From: Lentzea atacamensis | Lineage (GTDB): Bacteria > Actinomycetota > Actinomycetes > Mycobacteriales > Pseudonocardiaceae | Direction: 5' to 3' | Assembly (NCBI RefSeq): GCF_003269295.1 | Contig: NZ_QLTT01000001.1 | Span: forward strand, 1,445,635 to 1,509,634 | Length of the DNA stretch: 64,000 nucleotides | In this document: positions 1-8,347 of the stretch, piece by piece | Layout of the letters: every line of letters starts with the position of its first letter | Numbering within the stretch: the stretch's first letter is position 1 | Notes under the pieces: generated by a model | What the model was told of the DNA's origin: nothing | The model's input: the letters and a program-made list of their open reading frames with translations, nothing else | Databases searched by the model: none | Position numbers and translations under genes: made by a program

Positions 1-394
1 CGATCAGCTCGTCGGCCCGCCTGCCCGCCTCCACCGAGCTCATGCCGCGCATCTCGGCCTGCAGCAGGATGTTGCGCCGCGCGGAACGCCATTCCAGCAA
101 CGCCGCCCGCTGGAACACGAACCCGATGTCGTGCCGCGGCCCGCGCACCTGTTCGCCGAGCAGCGTCACCGAGCCCGAGGACGGCTGGAGCAGCCCGGAC
201 ACCAGCTTCAGCAGCGTCGACTTGCCGCACCCGGACGGTCCGACGATGGACACGAACTCGCCGGGTGCGACGTCGAGCGAAACCCGCTCGATCGCGGTCG
301 TCTCCGCGCGCTTCGACTGGAAGCGCACGGAGACGTCGTCGATCGCGACGGCGGAGGTGGCAATCACACCAGAGCTCATCCCTGTTGTGCTCAT
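1..394 (-). CDS. NitT/TauT-type ABC transporter ATP-binding protein (partial)
   Basis: This is the N-terminal part of an ABC ATPase whose 3' end lies beyond the left edge. It energises import of a small organic or nitrogen/sulfur compound with the two genes upstream. A Walker A motif (GPSGCGKST) is visible around residues 50-58, followed by the Q-loop region (FVFQRAALLEWR) typical of SsuB/TauB/NrtD proteins. The ATG at 394 overlaps the stop of the binding-protein gene by 4 bases (ATGA), so the start is well supported. The substrate cannot be told from the ATPase; the signature motif and Walker B lie outside the window. Confidence 0.85.
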   Translation of the reverse strand, partial: MSTTGMSSGVIATSAVAIDDVSVRFQSKRAETTAIERVSLDVAPGEFVSIVGPSGCGKSTLLKLVSGLLQPSSGSVTLLGEQVRGPRHDIGFVFQRAALLEWRSARRNILLQAEMRGMSSVEAGRRADELI

Positions 395-1398
395 CCTTTC
401 GGGGCAACGCTTTCTTCCCAGTAGGCCGACGGCTCCGAGGCCTGCTTGATGATGCCGGTCTGCTGGAACGTGTCGATGGTCTTCTTCCAGTCGTCCACGG
501 TGTTGACGCCCGGCGCCTTGTCCTTCGTGGCATCGGTGTGCAGCAACGTCAGCGTCGTCTTGAACTGCTCCAGCACGACCGTGGGCGACGGCAGCTGCTC
601 CGCGGCGCCCTTCATCGACTCGGCCGCGGCCTCCGGTGCCTTCTCGGCCGCGCTCCAGGCCTCCTGAGTGGCCGCCACCATCTTCTTCACCAGCTCGGGA
701 TCCTTCTGCAGCATGGCCTTGCTGGTGAGCAGGCCGTTGCTGAAGTAGTTCAGCCCGAACTCGGAGAACCGGAGGTAGCCCACGTCCTTGCCGGACTTCT
801 CCTTGATCGTCGGCCCCTGGTCGGACGCGAAGCCCAGCAACACGTCCGTACGGCCGGAGATCACCGCGGCCATCTTGCCCGCAGGGTCGATGTTCTGGAT
901 GGAGACGTCGGACTCCTGCATGCCGTTGCGCTTGAGGAAGGCGGGGAACGTCTTGGTCAGCGCGTCACCCGCGGTCGTGGCGACCGACCTGCCCTTGAGG
1001 TCCTCCGGCTTCTTGATGTTCTTCTCGCTGAAGAACTGCACGGACGCGGGCGTGGTCTGCAGGTACACGCCGACGCTCTTCACCGGCACGCCCTGCTCCA
1101 CGGCGGTGGCGAGCGCGGACGTGTCGGCCCAGCCGAAGTCGGTCTGCCCCGCACCCGTCGCCTGCACGGTCTTGCCGGAGCCCTGGCCCGCCTCGATCTT
1201 CAGCTTGATGCCGTGCTTCTCGAAGATGCCCTGCTTGACTCCGTAGTAGAACGGCGCGTGTTCGCCGTACGGGTACCAGTTGAGGGTGAGTGTGACGTCC
1301 TTGGCCTCACCACCGGGCTGCGCCGGGCTGCCGCCGCCACCACCGCAGGCTGCAACCACCAGCATCGCGGGGAGAAGACCTGCGAGCAGTTTCCTCAT
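391..1398 (-). CDS. NMT1/THI5-like ABC transporter substrate-binding lipoprotein
   Basis: This is a 335-residue extracytoplasmic binding protein of the NitT/TauT (NMT1/THI5-like) group. The N-terminus is a lipoprotein signal ending in a VVAACG lipobox, so the mature protein is anchored outside the membrane. The opening stretch LTLNWYPYGEHAPFYYGVKQG is the usual first strand-helix of this fold, as in pyrimidine-precursor, sulfonate and riboflavin binders. It sits between permease and ATPase genes with 4-base overlaps on both sides, which fixes the start at 1398. An aromatic or pyrimidine-like ligand is possible but is inference. Confidence 0.85.
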   Translation of the reverse strand: MRKLLAGLLPAMLVVAACGGGGGSPAQPGGEAKDVTLTLNWYPYGEHAPFYYGVKQGIFEKHGIKLKIEAGQGSGKTVQATGAGQTDFGWADTSALATAVEQGVPVKSVGVYLQTTPASVQFFSEKNIKKPEDLKGRSVATTAGDALTKTFPAFLKRNGMQESDVSIQNIDPAGKMAAVISGRTDVLLGFASDQGPTIKEKSGKDVGYLRFSEFGLNYFSNGLLTSKAMLQKDPELVKKMVAATQEAWSAAEKAPEAAAESMKGAAEQLPSPTVVLEQFKTTLTLLHTDATKDKAPGVNTVDDWKKTIDTFQQTGIIKQASEPSAYWEESVAPKG

Positions 1399-2216
1399 GT
1401 TCCGCCTTTCGCTAGAAGGGTTGTGACGGCGGCGCCACGCCTGCTGGAGTGCCACGGGAGCATCAGCTGTTCGGCGAGGTCGAGCAGGAGGAAGAGCAGG
1501 ATGCCGACCACCGAGATGACGATCAGGCCTGCGAACAGCATCGGGGTGTCCATGTTGCCGTTGGCCTGCAGGATGACGTACCCGAGGCCTTCGTTGGAAC
1601 CGACGAACTCGCCGACCACGGCACCGGTGACGGCCAGCGTCACGGCGACCTTCAGGCCGGCGAAGAGGTGCGGCAGCGCGGCCGGGAAGCGGATCTTCAC
1701 GAACGTCTTGACCGGGCCGCCGCCCATCGTGGCCGCGAGCTCGAGCATCTCGGTGTCGACCGACTTCAGGCCGGTGACTGTGGAGATGACGACCGGGAAG
1801 AACGCCATCAGCACGGCGACGATCACCTTGGGCTCGAAGCCGAAGCCGAGCCACACGACGAACAGCGGCGCGACGGCGATCTTCGGGATGACCTGCGCGA
1901 ACAGCAGGATCGGGTAGGCCGTGCTCTCGATGGTCCGCGAGTACACCATCGCCACGGCCATCAGGACGCCGAGTACGCCCGCGATGACGAAGCCGAGGAT
2001 CGTCTCATAGGTGGTCACCCACGTGTGCCCCCAAAGGTAGGACCACTTGTCCACGAGCAGGTCGAACGTCTTGCCCGGCGACGGCACCAGATAGGCCTCG
2101 ACGAGGCCGGTGACGGTGATGAGGTGCCAGATCACGAGGCAGGCGGCGAGCAGTGCGGCGGGACGCCACGATCGCTCGGCCACACCACGCCAGCGGTCCC
2201 CCGGAACCGGTTTCAC
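1395..2216 (-). CDS. NitT/TauT-type ABC transporter permease
   Basis: This is a 273-residue inner-membrane permease with about six hydrophobic segments. The BPD_transp_1 coupling loop is visible in the C-terminal half (LAATMGGGPVKTFVKIRFPAALP), the EAA motif that docks the ATPase. It is the first gene of the three-gene importer. The GTG start at 2216 follows a purine-rich GAGGGGGC ribosome-binding site, and the stop overlaps the binding-protein ATG. The 100-bp leader contains a perfect 14-bp palindrome (2232-2245), so the operon is probably repressed by a LacI-family regulator. Confidence 0.87.
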   Translation of the reverse strand: MKPVPGDRWRGVAERSWRPAALLAACLVIWHLITVTGLVEAYLVPSPGKTFDLLVDKWSYLWGHTWVTTYETILGFVIAGVLGVLMAVAMVYSRTIESTAYPILLFAQVIPKIAVAPLFVVWLGFGFEPKVIVAVLMAFFPVVISTVTGLKSVDTEMLELAATMGGGPVKTFVKIRFPAALPHLFAGLKVAVTLAVTGAVVGEFVGSNEGLGYVILQANGNMDTPMLFAGLIVISVVGILLFLLLDLAEQLMLPWHSSRRGAAVTTLLAKGGT

Positions 2217-2231
2217 GGAGCCCCCTCGGTC

Positions 2232-2245
2232 GGAAAGCGCTTTCC
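2232..2245. promoter_or_regulatory. LacI-family-type operator palindrome
   Basis: The 14-base sequence GGAAAGCGCTTTCC is a perfect inverted repeat with the central CG step typical of LacI/GalR-family operators. It lies 16 bases upstream of the GTG start of the NitT/TauT permease gene, where a bound repressor would block transcription. The regulator gene is not in the window. Confidence 0.5.
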
Positions 2246-2316
2246 CGTACGCTATGGCCGCCTCGCTGACCGGTCAAGGTGGAGGATCGATCAAGCTGGA
2301 CCAGACCACCGACGAA

Positions 2317-3003
2317 TCACGGCACCGGGGCGTAGACGTTGCCCGCGTGGTCCCGGCCGCGCGCGAGATAGATCCGATGATCTTCGGCCTTTAGGAACCG
2401 AACGGTTGTCGGCATGTACCGCATGGTGTAGCCGCACCGCCGCAGCGAACTCCGGTTCGGCGGACTGCCGTGCACCAGCATTGCCGAGTGGATGCTGCAC
2501 GCGCCGCGCTCCAGCTCCACGTCGACGGCGAGCGACTCGTCGACGGAGGTTTCCTGGTTGAAGAAGGAGTCGTCGTTGCCCCGGTGGGAGACGACCGCGA
2601 GGTGGCTGCCGGGGATCACGCGCAGGCAGCCGTTCTCCGCGGTGGACGGGTCGATGGCCAGCCACACCGTGATGGCGTCGCCCGCCGGGTCGATCGTGTC
2701 GCGCCAGAAGTGCGCGTCCTGGTGCCACGGCACGGGTTTGCCGTCGCCTGCGGGTTTGCAGATGAAGTGCGACGAGAACAACGCGATGTCCGGGCCGATC
2801 AGCGACTCGACGAGATCCAGCACGTCCGGGTCCAGCAGCCACTCGAACAGCGCCGGGTCGGTCAGGTGCGGCACGTCCATGTGCTCGGGCCGCTGACCCT
2901 CCGGCAGTGCGGCGAGCTTGGCCTCGAAGTGCCGGGCCAGTCCCTCGAACTTCGAAGGAGTAAGCACGCCGGCGTGCGTCTCGTAGCCGTCGGTCTGGAA
3001 CAT
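2317..3003 (-). CDS. Phytanoyl-CoA dioxygenase (PhyH) family protein
   Basis: This is a 228-residue non-haem Fe(II)/2-oxoglutarate-dependent oxygenase of the PhyH family. The iron triad is visible: His94 and Asp96 in WHQDAHF, and the distal His178 in LVHGSPPNRS, with the nearby Arg184 as the likely 2-oxoglutarate ligand. Length is near the lower end of the family. It starts 4 bases after the stop of the sugar-type ABC ATPase gene, so it is probably the last gene of that importer operon and may hydroxylate the imported compound or its product. The substrate is unknown. Confidence 0.85.
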   Translation of the reverse strand: MFQTDGYETHAGVLTPSKFEGLARHFEAKLAALPEGQRPEHMDVPHLTDPALFEWLLDPDVLDLVESLIGPDIALFSSHFICKPAGDGKPVPWHQDAHFWRDTIDPAGDAITVWLAIDPSTAENGCLRVIPGSHLAVVSHRGNDDSFFNQETSVDESLAVDVELERGACSIHSAMLVHGSPPNRSSLRRCGYTMRYMPTTVRFLKAEDHRIYLARGRDHAGNVYAPVP

Positions 3004-3007
3004 CGGG

Positions 3008-3991
3008 TCACCTCACGAGTAGGCCGGTCTCCTTGTCATAGCGCAGAACGCGTGCGGGCGGGGCGTCCACGGTCACCGCGGTGCCGATGGCGGGCTCGGC
3101 GTCCTCCGGCACGATGTAGCCGATCTGGTCCTCGCCGCAGTCCAGCGTCACCAGCGACGTCACACCGAGGTTCTCCACAATGGACACCGAGCCGGTGAAC
3201 AATCCCGAGGCTGAGGGCGTCAGGTACTCGGGGCGCACGCCGATGATCTCGGAGCCGCGCGGCACCAGGTTCATCGGCGTCGAGCCGATGAAGTTCGCGA
3301 CGAACGTGTCCGCGGGGCGCTGGAACACCTCGCGCGGCGTGCCGAGCTGCCGGATCCGGCCGGCGTCCATCACCGCGATCCGGTCGGCCAGCGCCAGCGC
3401 CTCTGCCTGGTCGTGCGTCACGAACACCGTCGTCAGCTCCAGCTCACGCTGCAGCTTCTTCAGGAACGTCCGTGCTTCCAGCCGCAGCCGTGCATCCAGA
3501 TTGGACAGAGGCTCGTCCAGCAGCAGGACCTCGGCGGACGCGGCGACGGCACGAGCCAGTGCAGCTCGTTGCTGCTGGCCACCGGAGAGCTGGCCCGGCC
3601 GCCGGTCCAGCAGCGCCCCCAGGCTCAGCCCACCCGCCGTGCGCACCGCGGTCTCCTGCTGCACGGACTTCGCGACACCCCGCACCCGCAGCGGATAGGC
3701 GATGTTCTCCGCCACCGTCATGTGCGGGAACAGCGCGTAGTCCTGGAACACCATCGCGACCCGGCGGTCACCTGGCTGCAGCCGGGTGACCTCGCGCGGG
3801 CCGATCGACACCGCTCCCTCGGAGGCGCCCTCGAGGCCCGCGATGGTGCGCAGCAACGTGGTCTTGCCGCAGCCCGACGGGCCGAGGAGGGCGAACAGCT
3901 CGCCGTCGGAGATCTCCAGATCCAGCTCGTCCACCGCCCGCACCCCGTTGGGGTACACGGTGGACAGACCGGCGATCGTGATGCCCGCCAT
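3008..3991 (-). CDS. Carbohydrate-type ABC transporter ATP-binding protein (UgpC/MalK class)
   Basis: This is a 327-residue ATPase of the CUT1 class. Walker A (GPSGCGKTT), Q-loop (MVFQDYALFPH), signature (LSGGQQQR), Walker B (VLLLDEPLSNLD) and the switch histidine (VTHDQ) are all present. After about residue 235 there is a TOBE/MalK-type regulatory extension, somewhat short compared with MsmX/UgpC (about 360). Its ATG shares one base with the stop of the upstream permease (TGATG), indicating translational coupling. Sugar or polyol import is inferred from the class. Confidence 0.9.
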   Translation of the reverse strand: MAGITIAGLSTVYPNGVRAVDELDLEISDGELFALLGPSGCGKTTLLRTIAGLEGASEGAVSIGPREVTRLQPGDRRVAMVFQDYALFPHMTVAENIAYPLRVRGVAKSVQQETAVRTAGGLSLGALLDRRPGQLSGGQQQRAALARAVAASAEVLLLDEPLSNLDARLRLEARTFLKKLQRELELTTVFVTHDQAEALALADRIAVMDAGRIRQLGTPREVFQRPADTFVANFIGSTPMNLVPRGSEIIGVRPEYLTPSASGLFTGSVSIVENLGVTSLVTLDCGEDQIGYIVPEDAEPAIGTAVTVDAPPARVLRYDKETGLLVR

Positions 3992-4812
3992 CAGCTCTTG
4001 ATGCCTCCGTGGAATCGGAACCCGTACCGCTTGCTCACGAACAGGTACAGCACGACCACCGGGATCGAGTACAGCAACGAGAACACCGGGATCACCGTCA
4101 GGTTGGCGCTGCCGCCCTCGTCGTACAGAGTGCGCAGCAACACCGCCGCCGGCTGCTGGCCGACGTCGCGCAGCAGCAGGAACGGCAGCAGGAAGTTGCC
4201 CCAGGCGTTGACGAACGCCCAGACGAAGATCGTGGCCACGCCGGGTCGCGCGACGGGCAGCACGACGTGGCTCAGCATCTGGCGGGGCGAGGCGCCGAAC
4301 ACCCGCGCCGACTCCTCGTAGGAGCGCGGCACGGCGTCCATGAAGTCCTTCAGGATGAAGATGGCCGCGGGCAGCATGCCGCCCGCGATCACCAGCGCGG
4401 TGCCGAAGTGCGAGTTGATCAAGCCGAGCTGCAGCATCATCACGAAGATCGGCACCATCGCCGCCGTGCCGGTCACCACCGACGACAGCAGCAACAGCAG
4501 GTACAGCAACAGATCCCGCCCGGGGATCCGCACCCGCGACAACGCGTAGGCCGCCAGGGCCGCCAGCACCGTCGTCACGACCGTGGCGATCGCGCACAGG
4601 ATCAACGAGTTCACCAGCGAGGACAACGTGAACGGGTGGTCGAAGGTCGCCGCGACGTTCGACAGCGTCCAGTCCGGCCACCGCAGCCCGAGACCGGGCT
4701 TCGAGTCGAACGGCGCCGACGCCAGCCACAGCATCGGCACGGCGAAGAACGCCAGCACCACGGTGATCAGCACGTAGAAGCCGATCCGCCGGACCATCCA
4801 CAGAGGACTCAT
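3991..4812 (-). CDS. Carbohydrate ABC transporter permease (MalG-like)
   Basis: This 273-residue permease has about six membrane spans and the EAA-type coupling loop (EESARVFGASPRQMLSHVVLPVARPG) of CUT1 second permeases. The N-terminus carries the usual first span followed by a FDSKPGL periplasmic stretch. The ATG at 4812 overlaps the stop of the first permease by 4 bases. It acts as a heterodimer with the product of 4809-5675. Confidence 0.9.
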   Translation of the reverse strand: MSPLWMVRRIGFYVLITVVLAFFAVPMLWLASAPFDSKPGLGLRWPDWTLSNVAATFDHPFTLSSLVNSLILCAIATVVTTVLAALAAYALSRVRIPGRDLLLYLLLLLSSVVTGTAAMVPIFVMMLQLGLINSHFGTALVIAGGMLPAAIFILKDFMDAVPRSYEESARVFGASPRQMLSHVVLPVARPGVATIFVWAFVNAWGNFLLPFLLLRDVGQQPAAVLLRTLYDEGGSANLTVIPVFSLLYSIPVVVLYLFVSKRYGFRFHGGIKS

Positions 4813-5675
4813 GCCCGCCTCCGCAGGAGCCTCAGGTACACCAGCGCGATCGCCAGGTTGCCCACCAGCAGCAGCAACGACATCGCCGACGCGTAGCCGA
4901 GCTGCCCGCTCTCCAGCGCCTGCCGGTAGATCAGCACAGGCAGCACCTCGGACTGGTGGTTCGGGCCGCCGGAGGTCAGCAGGAACGGCGTGAAGTCGTT
5001 GGCCGTCCACAGGCTGATCAGCAACGTGTTCGTCAGCACGTGCCCGCGGATGTGCGGGAACACCACGTCCCGCACGGTCTGCCGGCCCGACGCACCCACC
5101 AGCCGCGCCGTTTCCAGCTGCGACGGCGGCACCGCGGCCAGGGCCGAGGTGTAGAGCAGCATCGAGAACGCCGTGCCGCGCCAGATGTTGAAGATGATCA
5201 GGCTGGTCATCGGGTACTGCACCAGCCACGACGTCTCCGGTGAGCCGAGCAGCAGCCCCAGGGTTCCCGTGTCCCTGCTGAGCACCGCGAACCACAGGAA
5301 CGCCACGACCGTGCTGGGCAGGATCCACGAGAGCAGCACCAGGCCCTCGATCGTGCGCCGCAGCCACGGGCTGGTCGACCGCAGCAGCCACGCCAGCGCG
5401 AAGCCGAGCACGTTCTGCCCGATGACCGCGGAGAACAGCACGAACAACGCCGTCAGCCACACCGAGTTGGTGAACAGCGGGTCGCGCACGGCCTCCACGA
5501 CGTTGTCCAGCCCGACCACCTGCGGGTTCGCCGACGCGGGCCCGGTGAGCTGGTAGTTCGTGATGCCGATGTAGAGCGTCCACAGCGCGGGGAAGACCAG
5601 GAAGATCCCGATCAGCACCAGCGCCGGCGCGACGAACGCCAGACCGCGCCGGACGCCGAGACCGGAGCTATCCAA
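4809..5675 (-). CDS. Carbohydrate ABC transporter permease (MalF/UgpA-like)
   Basis: This 288-residue permease has an N-terminal span (AFVAPALVLIGIFLVFPALW) typical of UgpA/LacF proteins, five further hydrophobic segments and an EAA loop (ETARLVGASGRQTVRDVVFPHIRG). It overlaps the binding-protein stop by 8 bases and the next permease by 4, so the four transport genes are one unit. Confidence 0.9.
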   Translation of the reverse strand: MDSSGLGVRRGLAFVAPALVLIGIFLVFPALWTLYIGITNYQLTGPASANPQVVGLDNVVEAVRDPLFTNSVWLTALFVLFSAVIGQNVLGFALAWLLRSTSPWLRRTIEGLVLLSWILPSTVVAFLWFAVLSRDTGTLGLLLGSPETSWLVQYPMTSLIIFNIWRGTAFSMLLYTSALAAVPPSQLETARLVGASGRQTVRDVVFPHIRGHVLTNTLLISLWTANDFTPFLLTSGGPNHQSEVLPVLIYRQALESGQLGYASAMSLLLLVGNLAIALVYLRLLRRRA

Positions 5676-7047
5676 TGTTCTCCTCGCCGACCGCCTTCAC
5701 CAGCGCCTCGCGGTACGCGCGAGCAGCGTCGTCAGGACTCTTGCCGGACACCACGTCCGCGGTCGCCTGCTGCAGCGCCGCCGACACCCTGGGGTAGTTC
5801 GCGAGTCCCGGCCGGTAGCGCGTGATCGGCAGGACCTTCTCCGCGACGAACGACAGCATCGGGTCGCCGGACAGCACCTGGTCGTTGACGTCCTGCCGTT
5901 GCGTCAGCTGCGCGGTGCCCGCGAGCGACTCCTTCACCGCCTCGGCGGAGTTGAGGAACTGCACGAACTCCCACGCCTGCTTCGGGAACTTCGTGTTCGG
6001 GTTGATCACCCGCACGCCACCGCCGGACATGCTCACGAAGTCCTGCCCGCCCACGCCCGCACCGGCCTGTTTCGCGGGAACGAGTGCCCAGCCCACCGCG
6101 GCGTCCCGGTCGGCCATCTTCGCCACGCCGTTCTTCGGCTCCACCACGGAACGCCAGAAGTAGTCGCTCTCCAGCAGGATGCCGATCTTGTTCTCGCTGA
6201 ACAGCTGGAACGAGCGCTGCCTGCCGTTGGCCTCCTGCTGCAGCACGGGATCGCCGAGCCCGCCGCCGTAGATCTTCTGGTACAGGCCCAGAACGTCCTT
6301 GAGCTGAGCAGAGTCCCCTTGCCACTTGCCGTTGTCGTAGACGGGCTTGCCGGTGCCGACGAGTACGGGCAGCACGCCCTGCATGGTCGTGGCCTCGCCC
6401 ATCGCGGTGCCGGCGTTGAGCTGGATCGGCGTGACACCGGCCAGCGACTTCAGCTTCGCGCCCGCGTCGAGCACGTCCTGCCACGACCTGGGCTGCCACT
6501 CGGCAGGCAGTCCGGCCTGCGCGAACAGCTTCTTGTTGAAGAACAGCACGCGCCCGTCGGTGCCCATCGGCACGCCGTACCGCTTGTTCTCGAACTCGCC
6601 GAGCCCTTGCACGGCCTCGGGGATCTGGTTCCAGCCGTCCCAGTCCGTGCTGCCGACCACGTCGTCCAGGGGCTTGATCTGGCCGGCCTGCGCGAACTCG
6701 CCGAGCCAGATGCCGTCGATCTCGATGATGTCGCCACCACCGCCGGTCTTCAGGTCGAGCGCGACCTTGGTCTTGTAGTCCTCGTCGCCGGTGCCGTTCT
6801 GCTCGAACTTGATCGTGGCGGTGACACCCTTGGCCTTCTGCTGCTCGGTGAACTTCGGGACCACCCAGTTCTGCAGCCAGTTCGCCCCGCGCGCGTTCTT
6901 CCCGCCCGCCGCCGCGTTGGCGACGATCGTCAGCGTGATCTCCTTGGCGTCGGCGTTGCGCGCCTGATCACCCTGCTGTGACTGCCCCAGGCAGCCCGCG
7001 AGCAACCCGCACGCCGCCAGCAGCCCGAACCCCGTTGTCCGCCGCAT
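5668..7047 (-). CDS. Sugar ABC transporter substrate-binding lipoprotein (family 1)
   Basis: This 459-residue secreted binding protein belongs to the MalE/UgpB-like cluster. The ATG at 7047 is chosen because a GGGGAG ribosome-binding site stands about 8 bases upstream and the product then begins MRRTTGFGLLAACGLLAGC, a classic lipoprotein signal with an LAGC lipobox. Upstream in-frame codons would spoil the signal. It is the first gene of the CUT1 importer operon that ends with the PhyH-like enzyme. The ligand is probably an oligosaccharide or polyol. Confidence 0.87.
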   Translation of the reverse strand: MRRTTGFGLLAACGLLAGCLGQSQQGDQARNADAKEITLTIVANAAAGGKNARGANWLQNWVVPKFTEQQKAKGVTATIKFEQNGTGDEDYKTKVALDLKTGGGGDIIEIDGIWLGEFAQAGQIKPLDDVVGSTDWDGWNQIPEAVQGLGEFENKRYGVPMGTDGRVLFFNKKLFAQAGLPAEWQPRSWQDVLDAGAKLKSLAGVTPIQLNAGTAMGEATTMQGVLPVLVGTGKPVYDNGKWQGDSAQLKDVLGLYQKIYGGGLGDPVLQQEANGRQRSFQLFSENKIGILLESDYFWRSVVEPKNGVAKMADRDAAVGWALVPAKQAGAGVGGQDFVSMSGGGVRVINPNTKFPKQAWEFVQFLNSAEAVKESLAGTAQLTQRQDVNDQVLSGDPMLSFVAEKVLPITRYRPGLANYPRVSAALQQATADVVSGKSPDDAARAYREALVKAVGEENIG

Positions 7048-7181
7048 CCGTGATCTCCCCACCCAGAGGACCAGCTGGTACGTCAGCACCCAACATGGCA
7101 CTGGATCATCGCGGCCACAAGCTCTCAGCCCCCTCTCAGCGCGCGCCTGGGAGGCTCACGCGTGAAGGGGGTAGATCAACA

Positions 7182-8300
7182 ATGCACCTGCTTCCGGCGG
7201 CCGTCCTGGCTGCCTCCGCACTCGTGACGCCACAGCTCAGCGGCCCGTTCCCGGTCGGAACGTTCGACGCTCACCTGGTCGATTCCACACGGCTCGACCC
7301 GTTCCAACCGTCGAAGAACCGGGAACTGATGGTGACCATCAGCTACCCGGCCAAGCGCACGGGAACACGGGCGCCGTGGCTGAGCCCCGGCTTCGCGGAG
7401 GTCATCGACCCGATCATCTCCAGCCCTGCCTACCTCGACATCCCTGCGGGGACGGTCGACTGGGCGGGCACGCCGCGACAGGCCCGTGTGGACGCCGCCG
7501 CGGTGCCGGGCAGGTGGCCGGTGGTGCTGTTCTCGCCAGGTCTTCAGACGCCGCGCGAGTTCTACGCGGGCGCCGCCGACGATCTGGCGAGCCGCGGCTA
7601 CGTCGTGGTGACCGTGAGCCACACCCACGAGACGGTGGCCGTGGAGTTCCCGGGCAACCGCGTCGAGCGGGGCCTGATGCAGGACGGCAAGCCCGAAACG
7701 ATGAAGAAGGCCATCGACGCGCGGGTGGCCGACATGCGGTTCGTGCTGACGCGACTGCCGCGACTGCACAAGTGGGCGGACACGAGCCGAGTCGGGATCG
7801 CCGGGCACTCCTACGGCGGCTACACGGCGGGCGAGACGATGGCGCACGACCGCAGGTTCGACGCGGGCATCAACATCGACGGCGCGATGGAGCACACCGG
7901 CGAGGGCGGCACCTACGCCCCCGGTGACGTCGTCACCAAGGGTCTGGACCGGCCGTTCCTGCTGTTCGGCGGCGACCTCGGCGAACGGGAACTGTCGCAC
8001 GTCGACACGAGCCTGACCAGGACGTGGGCCGACTTCTGGCCCAACCAGCGCGGGTGGAAGCGGGACGTGCACCTCGACAACGGCGCGCATCTCGGCTTCA
8101 GCGACCTGCAGTGGTCGGTGCCGCAGATCGCGCAGATCTCCCCGGAACGCCGCGCGGGTCTCGTCGGCACGATCAACCCCGAGGACGCGCTCAAAGCCCA
8201 GCACGACCACGTGGCCGCGTTCTTCGACCTCCACCTCAAGCACCGGAACACGACGCTGTTCGACCGGCCACGCCATCCGGGGATCCGCCTGGTGCAGTGA
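7182..8300 (+). CDS. Secreted alpha/beta hydrolase, platelet-activating-factor acetylhydrolase-like
   Basis: This is a 372-residue exported esterase/lipase. The ATG at 7182 follows AAGGGGG by about 10 bases and begins a hydrophobic signal (LLPAAVLAASALVTP). The nucleophile elbow GHSYGG (residues about 206-211) and a VVLFSPG oxyanion strand match bacterial PAF-acetylhydrolase II/cutinase-like enzymes, and a late His in LDNGAHLGF fits the catalytic triad. It is divergent from the sugar importer across 134 bp in which no clear operator was recognised. The substrate is unknown; lipid or polyester esters are usual. Confidence 0.8.
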   Translation: MHLLPAAVLAASALVTPQLSGPFPVGTFDAHLVDSTRLDPFQPSKNRELMVTISYPAKRTGTRAPWLSPGFAEVIDPIISSPAYLDIPAGTVDWAGTPRQARVDAAAVPGRWPVVLFSPGLQTPREFYAGAADDLASRGYVVVTVSHTHETVAVEFPGNRVERGLMQDGKPETMKKAIDARVADMRFVLTRLPRLHKWADTSRVGIAGHSYGGYTAGETMAHDRRFDAGINIDGAMEHTGEGGTYAPGDVVTKGLDRPFLLFGGDLGERELSHVDTSLTRTWADFWPNQRGWKRDVHLDNGAHLGFSDLQWSVPQIAQISPERRAGLVGTINPEDALKAQHDHVAAFFDLHLKHRNTTLFDRPRHPGIRLVQ

Positions 8301-8335
8301 CGCGAAACCCGCTCGGACGACCTCCCGAGATCAAA

Positions 8336-8341
8336 TACCGT
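8336..8341 (+). promoter_or_regulatory. -10 hexamer for leaderless beta-lactamase transcript
   Basis: TACCGT fits the actinobacterial TANNNT -10 pattern and is followed by exactly six bases before the GTG at 8348. The purine run GGAGGG touches the start codon and is too close to act as a Shine-Dalgarno site. A leaderless mRNA beginning at the GTG is inferred. Confidence 0.45.
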
Positions 8342-8347
8342 GGAGGG

